Shown here: positions 8,580 through 19,200 of the stretch, piece after piece | Layout: each line of letters begins with the position of its first letter | How positions within the stretch are numbered: position 1 is the first letter of the stretch | From: Emticicia fluvialis | Lineage (GTDB): Bacteria > Bacteroidota > Bacteroidia > Cytophagales > Spirosomataceae | DNA: 64,000 bases | Direction of reading: 5' to 3' | Assembly: GCF_024793945.1 (NCBI RefSeq) | Contig: NZ_JANUSD010000001.1 | Location: forward strand, 372,001 to 436,000 | The notes under the pieces: model-generated | What the model saw: only the letters and a program-made list of their open reading frames with translations | Databases searched by the model: none | Told to the model about the DNA's origin: nothing | Program-made: the position numbers and the translations under genes

Positions 8580-9377
8580 ATGCCTGCCTGGTTGTCTCGT
8601 TCCGAACTGTTGGTCGGAAAAGAAGGAATCGAAAAATTACAAAATGCCCACGTGCTGGTTGTTGGTTTAGGTGGTGTAGGCTCATTTGCAGCCGAGTTTA
8701 TATGCCGCGCCGGGGTAGGGGAAATGACCATTGTTGATGGTGACGTGGTAGACCCCAGCAACCGGAATCGCCAATTGCCGGCTTTGTCTACCAATCATGG
8801 GGTATCAAAAGCTGATATTATGGCAGAACGCCTGCTTGCCATTAATCCGGAACTTAAGTTGAATGTGGTGAGAGAGTTTCTGACACCAGCCAAATGCCGC
8901 GAGATACTGGAAGTAAAGTATGATTACGTAATGGACTGCATTGACAGCATTACACCTAAACTCACGTTGCTTTCTACGGCTTATGCACAAAAGCAAAAGA
9001 TTGTGAGCTCAATGGGAGCTGGCGGAAAGGTAGACCCTACCAAACTTTTTGTTGCCGACTTATATGATACCTACGAGTGCCTGTTTGCACAGTATGTGCG
9101 AAAACGTATTAAAAAATTAGGAGTTTACTCGGGTATAAAAGCTGTTTTTTCTGTTGAAATAGTAAAACGCGACTCGCTGATATTAACCGACGGCAGTAAT
9201 TTTAAAAGGTCTGCCTATGGCACTATATCTTACCTTCCGGCTGCTTTTGGGGGTGTTTGTGCATCAGTAGTAATCAGAGAATTACTGGGGTATGAGGTGG
9301 AATTAGTTAAAAGACCGAAGGCGATAAGAAAGAAATCAAAGAAGATAGCAGCGGTGAAACCGGAAGACCAGATATGA
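8580..9377 (+). CDS. tcdA: tRNA threonylcarbamoyladenosine dehydratase TcdA (ThiF/E1-like)
   Basis: This 265-residue cytoplasmic protein adenylates the carboxylate of t6A37 in ANN-reading tRNAs and cyclises it to ct6A. It has the E1-like nucleotide-binding motif GLGGVGS (29-35), the aspartate-containing segment IVDGDVVDPSNRNRQ, and MDCIDSITPK. The N-terminal start MPAWLSRSELLVGKEG matches TcdA proteins rather than MoeB or ThiF, and the CxxC zinc motifs of MoeB are absent. The stop codon overlaps the coaX start (ATGA), indicating translational coupling. Confidence 0.9.
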   Translation: MPAWLSRSELLVGKEGIEKLQNAHVLVVGLGGVGSFAAEFICRAGVGEMTIVDGDVVDPSNRNRQLPALSTNHGVSKADIMAERLLAINPELKLNVVREFLTPAKCREILEVKYDYVMDCIDSITPKLTLLSTAYAQKQKIVSSMGAGGKVDPTKLFVADLYDTYECLFAQYVRKRIKKLGVYSGIKAVFSVEIVKRDSLILTDGSNFKRSAYGTISYLPAAFGGVCASVVIRELLGYEVELVKRPKAIRKKSKKIAAVKPEDQI

Positions 9378-10159
9378 TCGGAGCTGTAGACATAGGAAAT
9401 ACCTTTGCCAAAGTGGGCCTTTTTGAAGAGGACGAACTGCTTGAGGTAGTTTCAGGGCTTGAATTGGAGGCCCTGAAGGATTTTCTTACGTTAAAAAAAG
9501 TTAAAAGCATTATCATTTCTTCTGTTACCCGTAATCAACAGGAATTAGATGCTATCTTTGAACACGCACCATTTGATAAACTGATACTGACACCCAATAC
9601 AAAGGTGCCTGTGGAGAAAGATTATGATACCCCGGAAACACTCGGAGCCGATAGACTGGCTGCAGCGGTGGGAGCCAATTTTCTTTACCCGGCCAGCCAT
9701 TGTCTGATAATTGACATGGGAACAGCCATAAAGTATGATTATGTTTCAGCAGATGCCGGCAAAGGAACATTCAGAGGCGGGATAATTTCTCCGGGTATGA
9801 GAATACGATTTGAGTCGCTTCATACGTTTACAAAAAGATTACCCCTTGTGCAGGCAGACGAGATTCCGGTGCTGATAGGTAAAAGTACGATAACGTGTAT
9901 TCAGAGTGGAGTAGTGAACGGAATCATTGCTGAAGTAAACGGGATGATTGAAAATTACGCTAAACTGGGCGATTGTAACGTAATCTTATGTGGTGGTGAT
10001 GCCTCTTTCTTTGAAAGTCAAATAAAAAAGCCGAACTTTGCGGGCTCAACAGGTGAAAAGCTGATTGAAAATACAAAAATTGAATTGATACCAAATTTAG
10101 TCCTGATTGGGCTAAACCGAATTTTACGATACAATGTTGAAAAACCTCCTACTCATTAA
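9374..10159 (+). CDS. coaX: Type III pantothenate kinase
   Basis: This 261-residue enzyme phosphorylates pantothenate in the first step of coenzyme A synthesis. The ASKHA-fold motifs are present: DIGNT (6-10) for phosphate binding, TPETLGADR (86-94) for pantothenate and dimer contacts, IIDMGTAIKYD around 112-122, and GGIISPGM. The length is normal. The start overlaps tcdA by four bases, and the last 26 bases overlap the next gene, so tcdA-coaX-OMP-lptC read as one operon. Confidence 0.94.
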   Translation: MIGAVDIGNTFAKVGLFEEDELLEVVSGLELEALKDFLTLKKVKSIIISSVTRNQQELDAIFEHAPFDKLILTPNTKVPVEKDYDTPETLGADRLAAAVGANFLYPASHCLIIDMGTAIKYDYVSADAGKGTFRGGIISPGMRIRFESLHTFTKRLPLVQADEIPVLIGKSTITCIQSGVVNGIIAEVNGMIENYAKLGDCNVILCGGDASFFESQIKKPNFAGSTGEKLIENTKIELIPNLVLIGLNRILRYNVEKPPTH

Positions 10160-11435
10160 TTGTTTTTTCGTTTGCACACTGGTAATTACTGATACATTTG
10201 CTCAAAGAAAAGAAGCAAGACTAACCGGTAACTCTCCTTACTCTGCGTTAGGAATCGGTGACATTGCTCCAAGCGGCTCTATTGCCAGTGATGCCATGGG
10301 TGGAACAGGCTTAACATTTGGTAATGGTATCTATCTGAATACTGCTAACCCTGCCATGTTAGCAAAAAACCGCTTTGTAACCTTCAGCACCGGTATGCGT
10401 GGTCAGTACCGCACACTCTCTGACGGAACAAATTCACAGTCTGACTTCGGTGTAAACCTAAGCCACGTAATGATGGCGTTTCCTTTAAAACCAAAATGGA
10501 GTATGTCTTTGGGGCTAAGACCACATTCAAGTGTTGAGTATGAAGCAAGATATGTTAAGCCTGTAACAGGTACAAGTAATAATGTGCAGTATATTTACAA
10601 AGGTCGTGGAGGGTTTTCTAAAGCAACGCTGGGTACTGGTCATTTAATTGGCAAGTCATTATACATTGGCGTTGAAGGCGCTTATTATTTCGGTAATATC
10701 AGCCGTGATACCACCTCAAGATTGCTCTTGAATGATGGCGAAGATTATTATCTTCGTTACACAGACCGGGTTAATGCCAAAGGTGTTGGCCTTAAAGGTG
10801 GCTTTGCATGGCAGCAAAAGCTGGCCGAAAAATGGTATTTAAATGTAGGCGGTACTTATGAGGTTCAAAGTAAATTGAAAGCCAACCAGCTAAGAAGTTT
10901 AACTACGCTGATAGAAGGCCAGAATGGACCGCAGATTCTTAAAAAACCGGATACTTTAGGTATTGCCAACGGAAATATGATTTTACCCTCGCAATACAGT
11001 TTAGGTATCAGCCTTGAAAGCCCTTTGAAATGGATTTTTGCACTGGAATATAGTAAACAAGACTGGAAACAGTACCGGAATTTTCAGGGTGTTGCAGAAC
11101 CCAGCCTTACAGCCAGCGAAAGATTTGCCGCCGGTATTGAGTTTCTGCCAAAGGTTACTTCAACAGCCTATTTCGACCAGGTGTTTTACCGCGTTGGTTT
11201 CCAGCAGGTTAAGACTCCTTATCTTATCAATAGTACACAGGTTATTGACAGAAGCATCTCTTTTGGCCTTTCTACACCTCTTGGTTTCAGAAACTTAAGC
11301 TATATAGATTTCGGCGTGGCCTTAGGAAACCGGGGTGTGGCGGGCAATGGATTAGTTAAAGAAAACTACGTGAAACTATCATTAGGGTTTTCGTTGATTG
11401 ATACCCGGTGGTTCCTAAAATCGAAAATAGATTAA
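10134..11435 (+). CDS. Outer membrane beta-barrel protein
   Basis: This 433-residue protein has a signal peptide (about residues 1-23, ending TFAQ) and then many alternating strands with aromatic ends, as in FadL-like or porin-like barrels. The mature N-terminus GNSPYSALGIGDIAPSG and the segment MGGTGLTFGNGIYLNTANPA resemble a Bacteroidota barrel family seen beside coaX and lptC. It is predicted to sit in the outer membrane, but its cargo is unknown. The start overlaps coaX by 26 bases. The next gene, an LptC-like protein, starts 10 bases after the stop. Confidence 0.82.
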   Translation: MLKNLLLINCFFVCTLVITDTFAQRKEARLTGNSPYSALGIGDIAPSGSIASDAMGGTGLTFGNGIYLNTANPAMLAKNRFVTFSTGMRGQYRTLSDGTNSQSDFGVNLSHVMMAFPLKPKWSMSLGLRPHSSVEYEARYVKPVTGTSNNVQYIYKGRGGFSKATLGTGHLIGKSLYIGVEGAYYFGNISRDTTSRLLLNDGEDYYLRYTDRVNAKGVGLKGGFAWQQKLAEKWYLNVGGTYEVQSKLKANQLRSLTTLIEGQNGPQILKKPDTLGIANGNMILPSQYSLGISLESPLKWIFALEYSKQDWKQYRNFQGVAEPSLTASERFAAGIEFLPKVTSTAYFDQVFYRVGFQQVKTPYLINSTQVIDRSISFGLSTPLGFRNLSYIDFGVALGNRGVAGNGLVKENYVKLSLGFSLIDTRWFLKSKID

Positions 11436-11445
11436 TGTTCAGGCT

Positions 11446-12045
11446 ATGAAAAATATGCCTATCTCTGGTTTCAGATGCCTCTTGCCGATAATATTTGTAG
11501 TGGTGGGTTTGATTCTTTTTTCATGTGAAGACAAGAAAAAAAACGGCCCTGTGCAGGTTTACAATGGGCCTCTGATGGTAACTGATAACCTGGCTATTAT
11601 GATGAGCGATTCTGGCAAAACTACGGTTAAAGTTACAACAGCCAGACAGATTAAGTTACAGACCGAAGATGAGGTTTACCCTAAAGCTGTATATGTAACC
11701 TTTTATGACAAAAACGGAGTGGAGTATTCTTCGCTGAGAGGAGATTCGGGACGATATTTTAAAAGTGAAGGATTGTACAGGGTAATGGGAAACGTTTTTT
11801 TCTTCAACCGTCTTCAACAGCAAAGCCTTTCAACCGATTTGCTCAACTGGTCCACAACCAAGCGAAAAATATTTACAGACCATCCGTTTATCATCAAAAC
11901 CCGCTTTGATGAAATACATGGTATAGGCATGGAAGGTGACCAGGATTTTACTCATTTTACCATGAGACGAGCTACTGGCGTATTAGCCATTGATTCGGTT
12001 GCAACAGGTGGTGCAGAGGCCGAACAGGATACCACCAGTAATTAA
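11446..12045 (+). CDS. lptC: LPS export periplasmic protein LptC
   Basis: This 199-residue protein is predicted to be an LptC-family lipoprotein or membrane-anchored protein linking the inner-membrane LPS extractor to LptA. The N-terminal hydrophobic segment ends in a lipobox-like LFSC (Cys27). The OstA-like beta-jellyroll repeats follow, including SLRGDSGRYFKSEGLYRVMGNV and the C-terminal pattern LNWSTTKRKIFTDHPFIIKT and GMEGDQDFTHFTM, which are typical of Bacteroidota LptC. It ends the tcdA-coaX-OMP-lptC operon and meets the convergent cytochrome gene with no gap. Confidence 0.88.
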   Translation: MKNMPISGFRCLLPIIFVVVGLILFSCEDKKKNGPVQVYNGPLMVTDNLAIMMSDSGKTTVKVTTARQIKLQTEDEVYPKAVYVTFYDKNGVEYSSLRGDSGRYFKSEGLYRVMGNVFFFNRLQQQSLSTDLLNWSTTKRKIFTDHPFIIKTRFDEIHGIGMEGDQDFTHFTMRRATGVLAIDSVATGGAEAEQDTTSN

Positions 12046-12462
12046 TCAGGGTTGTTTCAAGGCTTTTTCTACTTCTTCTACGGTGGTTATTTCTTTTTCA
12101 CCGGCCCATTCGTTATAAATGTAAGTAACTACCTCTGCAATATCCAGATTCTGGAGTTGGCTATTAGCGGGCATTGGCTGGTTATAAATTTTTCCGTTAA
12201 CATTAATTGCGCCTGTAAGGCCGTTTTTGATAACTCTGATAACCTGTGCTTTGTTTTGCAGGTAATCGCTACCGGCAAGAGGTGGATACAGGTTTTGCAA
12301 TCCTTTTCCGTCTTTCTGGTGGCAATTGGCACAATTCTGTTCATAAATCACTTTGCCACCTATGTAGTACTGTTCCAGCTTTATCTGCTCAGCCGATTGG
12401 CAGCTATTGAGCAAAAATAAAGCAGATAAAACCAAAACCGGCACTTTAAGATATTTATTCAT
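12046..12462 (-). CDS. Class I cytochrome c lipoprotein
   Basis: This 138-residue protein has a lipoprotein signal (lipobox LNSC, Cys21) and one haem c site CANCH (44-48). The probable axial Met is Met97 (QPMPAN), and GKGLQNLYPPLAGSDYL is typical of small mono-haem cytochromes. It should be anchored in the membrane facing the periplasm as an electron carrier. It begins 4 bases after the SCO gene ends, so it probably shares that operon and may feed a terminal oxidase assembled with SCO. Confidence 0.92.
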   Translation of the reverse strand: MNKYLKVPVLVLSALFLLNSCQSAEQIKLEQYYIGGKVIYEQNCANCHQKDGKGLQNLYPPLAGSDYLQNKAQVIRVIKNGLTGAINVNGKIYNQPMPANSQLQNLDIAEVVTYIYNEWAGEKEITTVEEVEKALKQP

Positions 12463-12466
12463 AATC

Positions 12467-13072
12467 TTACTCTTCTTTCAATAGTGTACCCATATCTTTT
12501 ATCAATCTGCTCACATCTTTTTCTTTAGTGCCATCGTACATGCCTCTTACCCTGCGGTTTTTGTCGACCAGTATAAAGGCGCCACTATGTATAATGCCAC
12601 CGGCGGCAGTAGAGTCTTCACCGGCTGTTACGTAATATTCTTTTTGCCCCATTTCATAAATTTTGTCTCGCTCGCCTGTTACAAAATGCCAGAATTTGCC
12701 ATCAACACCCAAACGTTTGGCATAAGCCTTTAAAACGGCTACAGAGTCATGTCTTGGGTCTATGGTATGCGATAGAATACCTACTTCCGGATTATCCTTG
12801 AATTTCTCGTAAACCCTGAGCAACTGCGTTTTCATAATTGGGCAGATAGTAGGGCAGGTAGTAAAGAAGAAATCAGCCACATAAATTTTATTCTTGTAGG
12901 TCTGATTAGTTACCTCGGTGCTATCCTGGTCAATAAACTTAAAATCGGGGATAGTATGATAAACCGAGTCGCCATTAATAAATTGGCGTTCGCCCAGAAT
13001 AGGGAGTTTTTTGGGTTGGCAGGCTCCGAGTACACAGCTAAGCGCTACCATGAGTAAAATCAGGTGCTTCAT
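12467..13072 (-). CDS. SCO1/SenC family copper chaperone lipoprotein
   Basis: This 201-residue protein has a lipobox LGAC (Cys18) and a thioredoxin-like SCO domain. The copper ligands are Cys73 and Cys77 (CPTICP) and His162 (IIHSGAF). SCO proteins deliver copper to the CuA site of cytochrome c oxidase from the periplasmic face. It lies directly upstream of a cytochrome c gene with a 4-base gap. The length and motif spacing are normal. Confidence 0.93.
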   Translation of the reverse strand: MKHLILLMVALSCVLGACQPKKLPILGERQFINGDSVYHTIPDFKFIDQDSTEVTNQTYKNKIYVADFFFTTCPTICPIMKTQLLRVYEKFKDNPEVGILSHTIDPRHDSVAVLKAYAKRLGVDGKFWHFVTGERDKIYEMGQKEYYVTAGEDSTAAGGIIHSGAFILVDKNRRVRGMYDGTKEKDVSRLIKDMGTLLKEE

Positions 13073-13126
13073 AAAATAGAAGGCCCCACCGGTTGAGGCA
13101 GAGGCCGGATTTAAAATTTTGAATTC

Positions 13127-13519
13127 TTATTTCAGAAAATCTTCTGCTTTTTTTCTGGCGTCAATTGTTTTTTGCTTTAGTTTGTCGCCTTCTGTTTTTA
13201 ACTCTGTAAGCGCAGTCACTTTTTCCTGGCCGTCTTTCATATCAGCTGCGTCGCCCAGCTTAGGCATCCAGGCTTCCATGTCTGTATAAGCCTGGTCAAG
13301 CTGTTTAGAAATTTCAAGCGCCTGTTTTTTTGCAGTAGAATCCATCGTCTCTGCTTTTTTCATTACCTTATTACGATAGGTCTCCAGCTCCATGCTTACA
13401 GGCATTATCTCATCGTGTAATTTAAAGGTTTCGGTTTTCAGCTTTGCTGCTTCTTCGGCATATTTATTGGCACAAGAGAACGTAACCACAGCAAGTAATA
13501 TATAAAGTAGTGCTTTCAT
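13127..13519 (-). CDS. Small helical lipoprotein of unknown function
   Basis: This 130-residue protein has a lipoprotein signal with lipobox TFSC (Cys16). The mature part is almost entirely charged amphipathic helix rich in Lys, Glu and Ala (for example KQLDQAYTDMEAWMPKLGD), suggesting a helical bundle or coiled coil. Similar small proteins are annotated as hypothetical or viral-A-type-inclusion-like in Bacteroidota. It lies upstream of the SCO and cytochrome genes on the same strand with a 54-base gap, and just downstream of recN. No function can be assigned. Confidence 0.8.
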   Translation of the reverse strand: MKALLYILLAVVTFSCANKYAEEAAKLKTETFKLHDEIMPVSMELETYRNKVMKKAETMDSTAKKQALEISKQLDQAYTDMEAWMPKLGDAADMKDGQEKVTALTELKTEGDKLKQKTIDARKKAEDFLK

Positions 13520-13545
13520 TGAAAAAAATTTATGTTTACAAAAAT

Positions 13546-15204
13546 TTATACACTTATACCTAGTATTTCAATTGCGCTATGGATGGCGCTCTCTGATGGG
13601 TTTTCGCCACCAATCATTTTAGCTATTTCAATAATCCGTTCGTCGGTGTTCAACTGTCGTATACGGCTCATGGTTTTTGATGAGCTGTTGTCTTTATACA
13701 CATAGAAATGACTGGTACCTCGGCCTGCTATCTGGTGCAGGTGGGTAATAGCAATAACCTGTAGGCTTTGCGCCATTTCAAGCATCATTTTACCTACTTT
13801 AATGGCTACCTCGCCAGATATCCCGGTATCAATTTCATCAAAGATGATAGTCGGTAAAGAACGTTTATCGCCCAGTACATATTTGATAGCCAGCATCAGA
13901 CGAGAAAACTCACCACCAGAAGCAACATCTTTTAACTGACGCGGAGTGATACCCTTGTTAGCGCTGAACAGGAAGTGTATCTGGTCAATGCCGTCGGTGG
14001 TCAGTTTGCCTGTCTGGTGTTGTATTTTCAGGGTTGAGTTAGGCATGCCCAATTCCATCAGTAAGCCCACCACGCGTTTTTCAATTTCAGGCAAAATTTT
14101 CTGACGCGCTGCCGACAGCCCCTCAGCCATGTTGAGTGCGGTTTCATAAGCCTTGTCTACGCGCTCTTTGGCTGCGGCCAGATTCTCACTCAGGTTCAGT
14201 ACTTTGCTTACCTTTTCTTCTAAAACAGCCTGAATCTCCAGCAATTCAGCATTTGATTTTACCCCATGCTTTTGCTGTAGTTTAAACAACAAATCCAAAC
14301 GGCTTTGGGTAGTTTCTATTTGCTCGCTGTCTAGTTCTATGCCTTCTTCTTCTGTTTCTATGTCACGCGCCACGTCTTTCAGTTCAACCAGACAGGATTG
14401 AATGCGGTCTTTAAACTGCTGGTACTCTGGCGAAAAACCGGCAATAGAATTAAGATTGCCCACCACACTTTGCAATGCTGAGAGCACGGCGTTATCGGTA
14501 TCGGTCAGAAAAGCATGAGCCGTTCTTAGTTTCAGTTTTACTTCTTCGGCATGTTCCAGAATGTTCAGTTCCTGCTCCAGTTGCTCCTGCTCACTAGCTT
14601 CCAGCTTCGCTTTCACGAGTTCGTCTAACTGGAAACTGTTGAACTCAAATTCTTTTTTATTCTGGTCGGCATCTGTTTGCAATTGCTCGTAGGCATCCTG
14701 CAACTTACGGTAGGTGCGGTATTTTTCCTGATACTCAACCAGCCTGTCGTGGCATTGAGCATAGGTATCAACAATGGTTAACTGATATTCATTAGAGCCC
14801 AGCTGAATGGTATCGTGCTGGGAGTGGATATCCATCAGTTGCGAGGTTATTTTCCTGAGTGTTTCAAGTGTTACGGGCGTATCATTAATAAAAGCCCTTG
14901 ACTTTCCACTCGGGGCTATTTCGCGGCGGATAATGCAGGGATTCTCGAAATCTAGTTCTTCTTCGTCAAAAATATTTTTTATATAAAAACCATCCATCGA
15001 AAAAGTGCCTTCAATTACGCACTTTTCGGTTTCGTTATAGAGGGTTTTTAAATCAGCGCGGTTACCGAGCAGCAAACCTATGGCACCCAGCATGATAGAT
15101 TTTCCTGCACCTGTTTCACCTGTAACAATATTAAGATGAGCATCCGGAGAAATTTCAAGTTGCTCTATCAATGCATAATTCTTAATCAGAAGGTTTGAAA
15201 GCAT
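13546..15204 (-). CDS. recN: DNA repair protein RecN
   Basis: This 552-residue SMC-like ATPase acts in double-strand break repair. The Walker A motif GETGAGKS is at 29-36, a long coiled-coil middle spans about residues 150-370, and the ABC signature ASGGEFSRLMLAIKY and Walker B TIIFDEIDTGISGEVA lie near the C-terminus. The length is normal for RecN. It is transcribed toward the small lipoprotein gene with a 26-base gap. No LexA box was recognised in the upstream 430-base gap. Confidence 0.95.
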   Translation of the reverse strand: MLSNLLIKNYALIEQLEISPDAHLNIVTGETGAGKSIMLGAIGLLLGNRADLKTLYNETEKCVIEGTFSMDGFYIKNIFDEEELDFENPCIIRREIAPSGKSRAFINDTPVTLETLRKITSQLMDIHSQHDTIQLGSNEYQLTIVDTYAQCHDRLVEYQEKYRTYRKLQDAYEQLQTDADQNKKEFEFNSFQLDELVKAKLEASEQEQLEQELNILEHAEEVKLKLRTAHAFLTDTDNAVLSALQSVVGNLNSIAGFSPEYQQFKDRIQSCLVELKDVARDIETEEEGIELDSEQIETTQSRLDLLFKLQQKHGVKSNAELLEIQAVLEEKVSKVLNLSENLAAAKERVDKAYETALNMAEGLSAARQKILPEIEKRVVGLLMELGMPNSTLKIQHQTGKLTTDGIDQIHFLFSANKGITPRQLKDVASGGEFSRLMLAIKYVLGDKRSLPTIIFDEIDTGISGEVAIKVGKMMLEMAQSLQVIAITHLHQIAGRGTSHFYVYKDNSSSKTMSRIRQLNTDERIIEIAKMIGGENPSESAIHSAIEILGISV

Positions 15205-15638
15205 GTATTAAAGCTTTATTTGAGTAATTAAGCTATATAGAACCTTATCAAAATGCATCTGGCGGGCAAATCAAAATTGTTTTATTTGCACTAGGTATGC
15301 TAAGTTAGATAAAAAAACATATACAACGCCTTAAATATCTCAACCACAATTTTATGTAAAAAATTCGGTTGATTTAAAAGACAAATTTAGAGTTAAAAAA
15401 AAGAAGGCATCAATGTTTTGATTATTTTTTTTGGTTTGGCAGCCGCATTCTGTTTTTTACATAACCATAACCCAAAATGGCTTGTTTGCAAAACAGTTCA
15501 GAAGGCTTTGATATGGTAGCTATGGGTAGAATTATTGGTAATGTGGTAGATTAAATTTAAAAAATCATCAATAAAAAGTTTTTAGATTTTATAATTTGAC
15601 CTAATTTTCTCGTTAGAATTATAAAATGCTTTCCTGAC
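15205..15638. other. AT-rich divergent intergenic region between recN and the NlpC/P60 gene
   Basis: This 434-base gap separates two divergent genes and should contain both promoters, but no exact TAnnTTTG box with a good -33 partner stands out. A 25-codon ATG-to-TAA frame lies on the plus strand at 15477-15554. It has no recognisable family or ribosome binding site and I do not call it as a gene. Nothing else was recognised. Confidence 0.5.
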
Positions 15639-16193
15639 GTGCTTAAATTTAAAAAAAATCTGAAATTACTTTGTTTGTTGTTTCTGGTGTTGGGCTTATC
15701 TTCGTGCCATGTTTTTAGAACCAAAAGCAACACCAAAACGGTGCCTTCCAGGGTGCCTAATGAGCAGCCGGTAGTAAAAACAAAAGCTGAAACTTCAACG
15801 CTGATGTCTACGGCGAATCTCATAAAAGTAGCCCGTTCATATACCGGTGTGCCTTACAGAAGTGGTGGAAACGACCAGCGCGGCATTGATTGTTCAGGCC
15901 TTATTTGCAACAGTTTTAAAGAGTTTGGTATGAAATTGCCCCGGGTGTCGCGCCAGCAATCAGAGTTTTTTCCGGCTATTGATATACCGAATATTCAGAA
16001 GGGTGATCTGGTGTTTTTTGCCACCACCAGCAATGAAATAAATCATTCGGGCATTGTAACCGAGGTTAGAAGTGAAGATGAAATAATATTTATTCACGCG
16101 TCATCAAGCAAGGGAGTACGTGAAGACAACATGATGAACAGCTACTGGAAGGCCAGATTTGCACGTGCCTGCCGCCCGCAGTTTGTTAAATAA
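15639..16193 (+). CDS. NlpC/P60 family cysteine peptidase, lipoprotein
   Basis: This 184-residue protein is a cell-wall gamma-D-glutamyl endopeptidase type hydrolase. It has a lipobox LSSC and a C-terminal NlpC/P60 domain with catalytic Cys in DCSGL, His in NHSGIV and the third His in FIHASS. The motif YTGVPYRSGG precedes the Cys as usual. The start is GTG at 15639; the only nearby ATG is followed by a stop in frame after two codons. It should act on peptidoglycan from the outer membrane or periplasm. Confidence 0.9.
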   Translation: MLKFKKNLKLLCLLFLVLGLSSCHVFRTKSNTKTVPSRVPNEQPVVKTKAETSTLMSTANLIKVARSYTGVPYRSGGNDQRGIDCSGLICNSFKEFGMKLPRVSRQQSEFFPAIDIPNIQKGDLVFFATTSNEINHSGIVTEVRSEDEIIFIHASSSKGVREDNMMNSYWKARFARACRPQFVK

Positions 16194-16264
16194 TTTTAGA
16201 TGCAGTTTTAAGCTATTTTCTTTTTATTTACGTTATAATGAGAAAATAACACTACAAAGAAGGT

Positions 16265-19200
16265 ATGAAAAACGTTTATTTGGTAGCCATTGGATTGATA
16301 ATCAGCAATATAGCCTTTTCGCAATCACAATACTTCGGCCAAAATAAACCTCGCTACAAGTCCTTTGGTTTTAAAGTTTTACAAAGCCCTCATTTCGAAC
16401 TCTACCACTATTTTAAAGATAATACTGTACCCAACGAACTGATGATAAACAGTGAGCATTGGTATAAAATTCATCAGGAAGTTTTCAAACTGGCGTTTAT
16501 TAAACCTAATCCTTTAATTATTTATCAGAATCACCCGGATTTTCAGGAGACAACGGCTATAAGCGGACAAATTGGAGAAGGTACAGGCGGTGTAACTGAG
16601 GGGCTACGCAACAGGGTAGTTATGCCCATGATGTATTCTAAACGGCAAACCGACCACGTATTAGGGCATGAGTTAGTGCACGCGTTTCAGTATCAGTTGA
16701 TGACATCGGGCGACTCTACCACCCTGGCTAATATTCAGAACTTACCCCTGTTTATGGTTGAAGGATTGGCAGAGTATATGTCGCTGGGAAGGGTTGATGC
16801 CCATACAGCCATGTGGATGCGCGATGCCGTAATGAATGACGACATACCTACTATTAAAGACCTGGTTACCAAAGAATATAAGTATTTTCCTTACAGATGG
16901 GGGCAGGCCTTCTGGGCTTACGTGGCCGCTACCTATGGCGACGACATGATTCGCCCATTGTTTAAAGAAACCGCCCGCTATGGCATTGAGGCGGCTTTCA
17001 GACGAAATCTGAAAGTGGATATCGACCGGTTTTCTGCCCGCTGGAAAAAAGTAATGACAGATACTTATGCACCTTTGCGGGTAGGCACTACTGCTACACC
17101 CACCGGCAGAGAAATTGCCTCAGTTAAAAATGCAGGAGAAATGAATCTGTCACCCACCATTAGCCCTGATGGTAATTTTGTGGCTTATATCTCTTCAAAA
17201 AATGTTATTTCTTTAGATATTTTTATTGCCGAAGCCCATACCGGTAAGGTGGTGCGTAAAATAGAAAGTACTTCGTTTGGCTCACACGTAGACTCTTACA
17301 GTTTTCTTGAAACTGCCGGGGCGTGGTCGCCGGATAGTAGAAATCTGGCATTGGTTATTCAGAGCAAGGGGCGTAATAAGCTGTCGATAGTAGATGTGGC
17401 CAACGGGAACAAGCGCACTTTTGAACTGAAAGGGGTAGATTCTTTTTCAAATCCTGCGTGGTCGCCTGATGGAAGCACCATTATTGTATCCGGGCTGATG
17501 AACGGCGTCAGCGATTTGTATGCCTTCAATATCAAAGAAGCGTCGGTACAAAACCTGACGAACGACGAGTATTCTGATATTCAGCCCACGTGGTCGCCCG
17601 ATGGCCGTTCGGTTTACTTCGTGTCTGACAGGGGCAGCAATGCCACCCGTTTAGAAAAAGCCAGTTACGTAATATCAAAACTGGATATAAACACGCTAAA
17701 AATTGAAAGTTTCTCTTTTTTGCAGGGCGCTGATAATCTTAATCCGCTGATTGACCCCAATGGAAACTTTTTATATTTTTTATCAGATGCAGATGGATTC
17801 AGGAATCTTTACCGGTATTCTTTAGTAAATGGGGGAATTGAAAAACTGAGTAATTATTTTACGGGTATCAGCGGCATTACCATGTATTCGCCTGCCGTTA
17901 GCATTGCTGCTAAAACCGGTGCTTTGGTGTATTCGTATTTTCAGGCAGGTAAGTACAATTTGTATGTGGCCCGGCCGGAGGAGTTTACCGCCAAACCCGC
18001 TGAAAACACTATTGATAAAAAGGCAGCCACCCTTGCCCCCTATGAGTGGAAGGAAGGTAGAAATATTGTAGAAACTAACCTGAATAAACAAAGACTGTTA
18101 GGCAGGGTACAAGAGAAAGGACTGAAAACATTAAAATATACCCCCAGATTTAAACTGGACTACCTGGGGAGCTCGGGTGTAGGAGTATCTACCAGCCGTT
18201 GGGGTACAGGGCTTGGCGGAGGTGTGGTTGGGCTTGCCAGCGACATGTTGAACAATAATCAGGTATCGGGCGTATTGGCGCTCAATGGCGAAATACAGGA
18301 TTTCGGCGGGCAGATTGCCTATCTGAATCAGAAAAACCCGTTGCAATGGGGTGCCAGTTTTTCTCGTATACCTTATCGTTTTTCTGATTATCAGCAGACT
18401 AATAAATACATTACAGACCCTGCCATTAAAGCAAGCCTGGGTATTCCGGCAGGCGATTCCCTCATTCAGTCGAGCTATAATCTGTATCGTTTGTTTATCA
18501 ATGAAATAGGCCTGTTCGCTTTTTATCCGCTTAGCACCTCAAAAAGAATTGAAGTGGGCGGCAGCGCCAACTGGTATAGCTACAGTGGCAGAGTTTACAG
18601 CGATTATTATGGCGTAAGTTCTTCGGCAGGTAGTTATTATCGTGGTAGTTTAACACCTCAGCGTATATCACAGGCCGAGCTTGAAGGCAAAGGTTTTTCT
18701 CCGTTTAGCTTGCAAAAACTATACGTAGCCTATGTTGGAGACAACAGTACCTTTGGTACCACTGCACCGTTGAATGGTTATCGTTACCGTTTTGAGTTTT
18801 CAAGATATTTTGGTGACATAGCGCATAACGCTATTACGGCCGATTACAGAAAATATAAGTATCTGAAGCCCATTACTCTTGCCGCCAGACTATATTATTA
18901 TGGCCGACTGGGAACCAAAAACATAGAAGACTATAATAGATTATACCCGATGTTTCTCGGATACCCCTGGTATATGCATGGTTTCTGGGGTAAGGCATTG
19001 AGCAACCAGACCTCAACCCTGGCTTTGAGTGAAGAGCAATTGAAGGGGTCTCAGATGGGTTTAACCAATTTTGAAATCCGTTTGCCTTTTACAGGGCCGA
19101 AAAAACTGGCTCTGATTGATTTTATGTATGTGCCAACTGACCTGAACTTCTTTTTTGATATGGGAATGGTTTGGGACGACGCACGTTCGCCCGGTAAGAA

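Noticed and set aside
15477..15554. 25-codon plus-strand frame
   Set aside because: No family, no visible ribosome binding site; such short frames are expected by chance.
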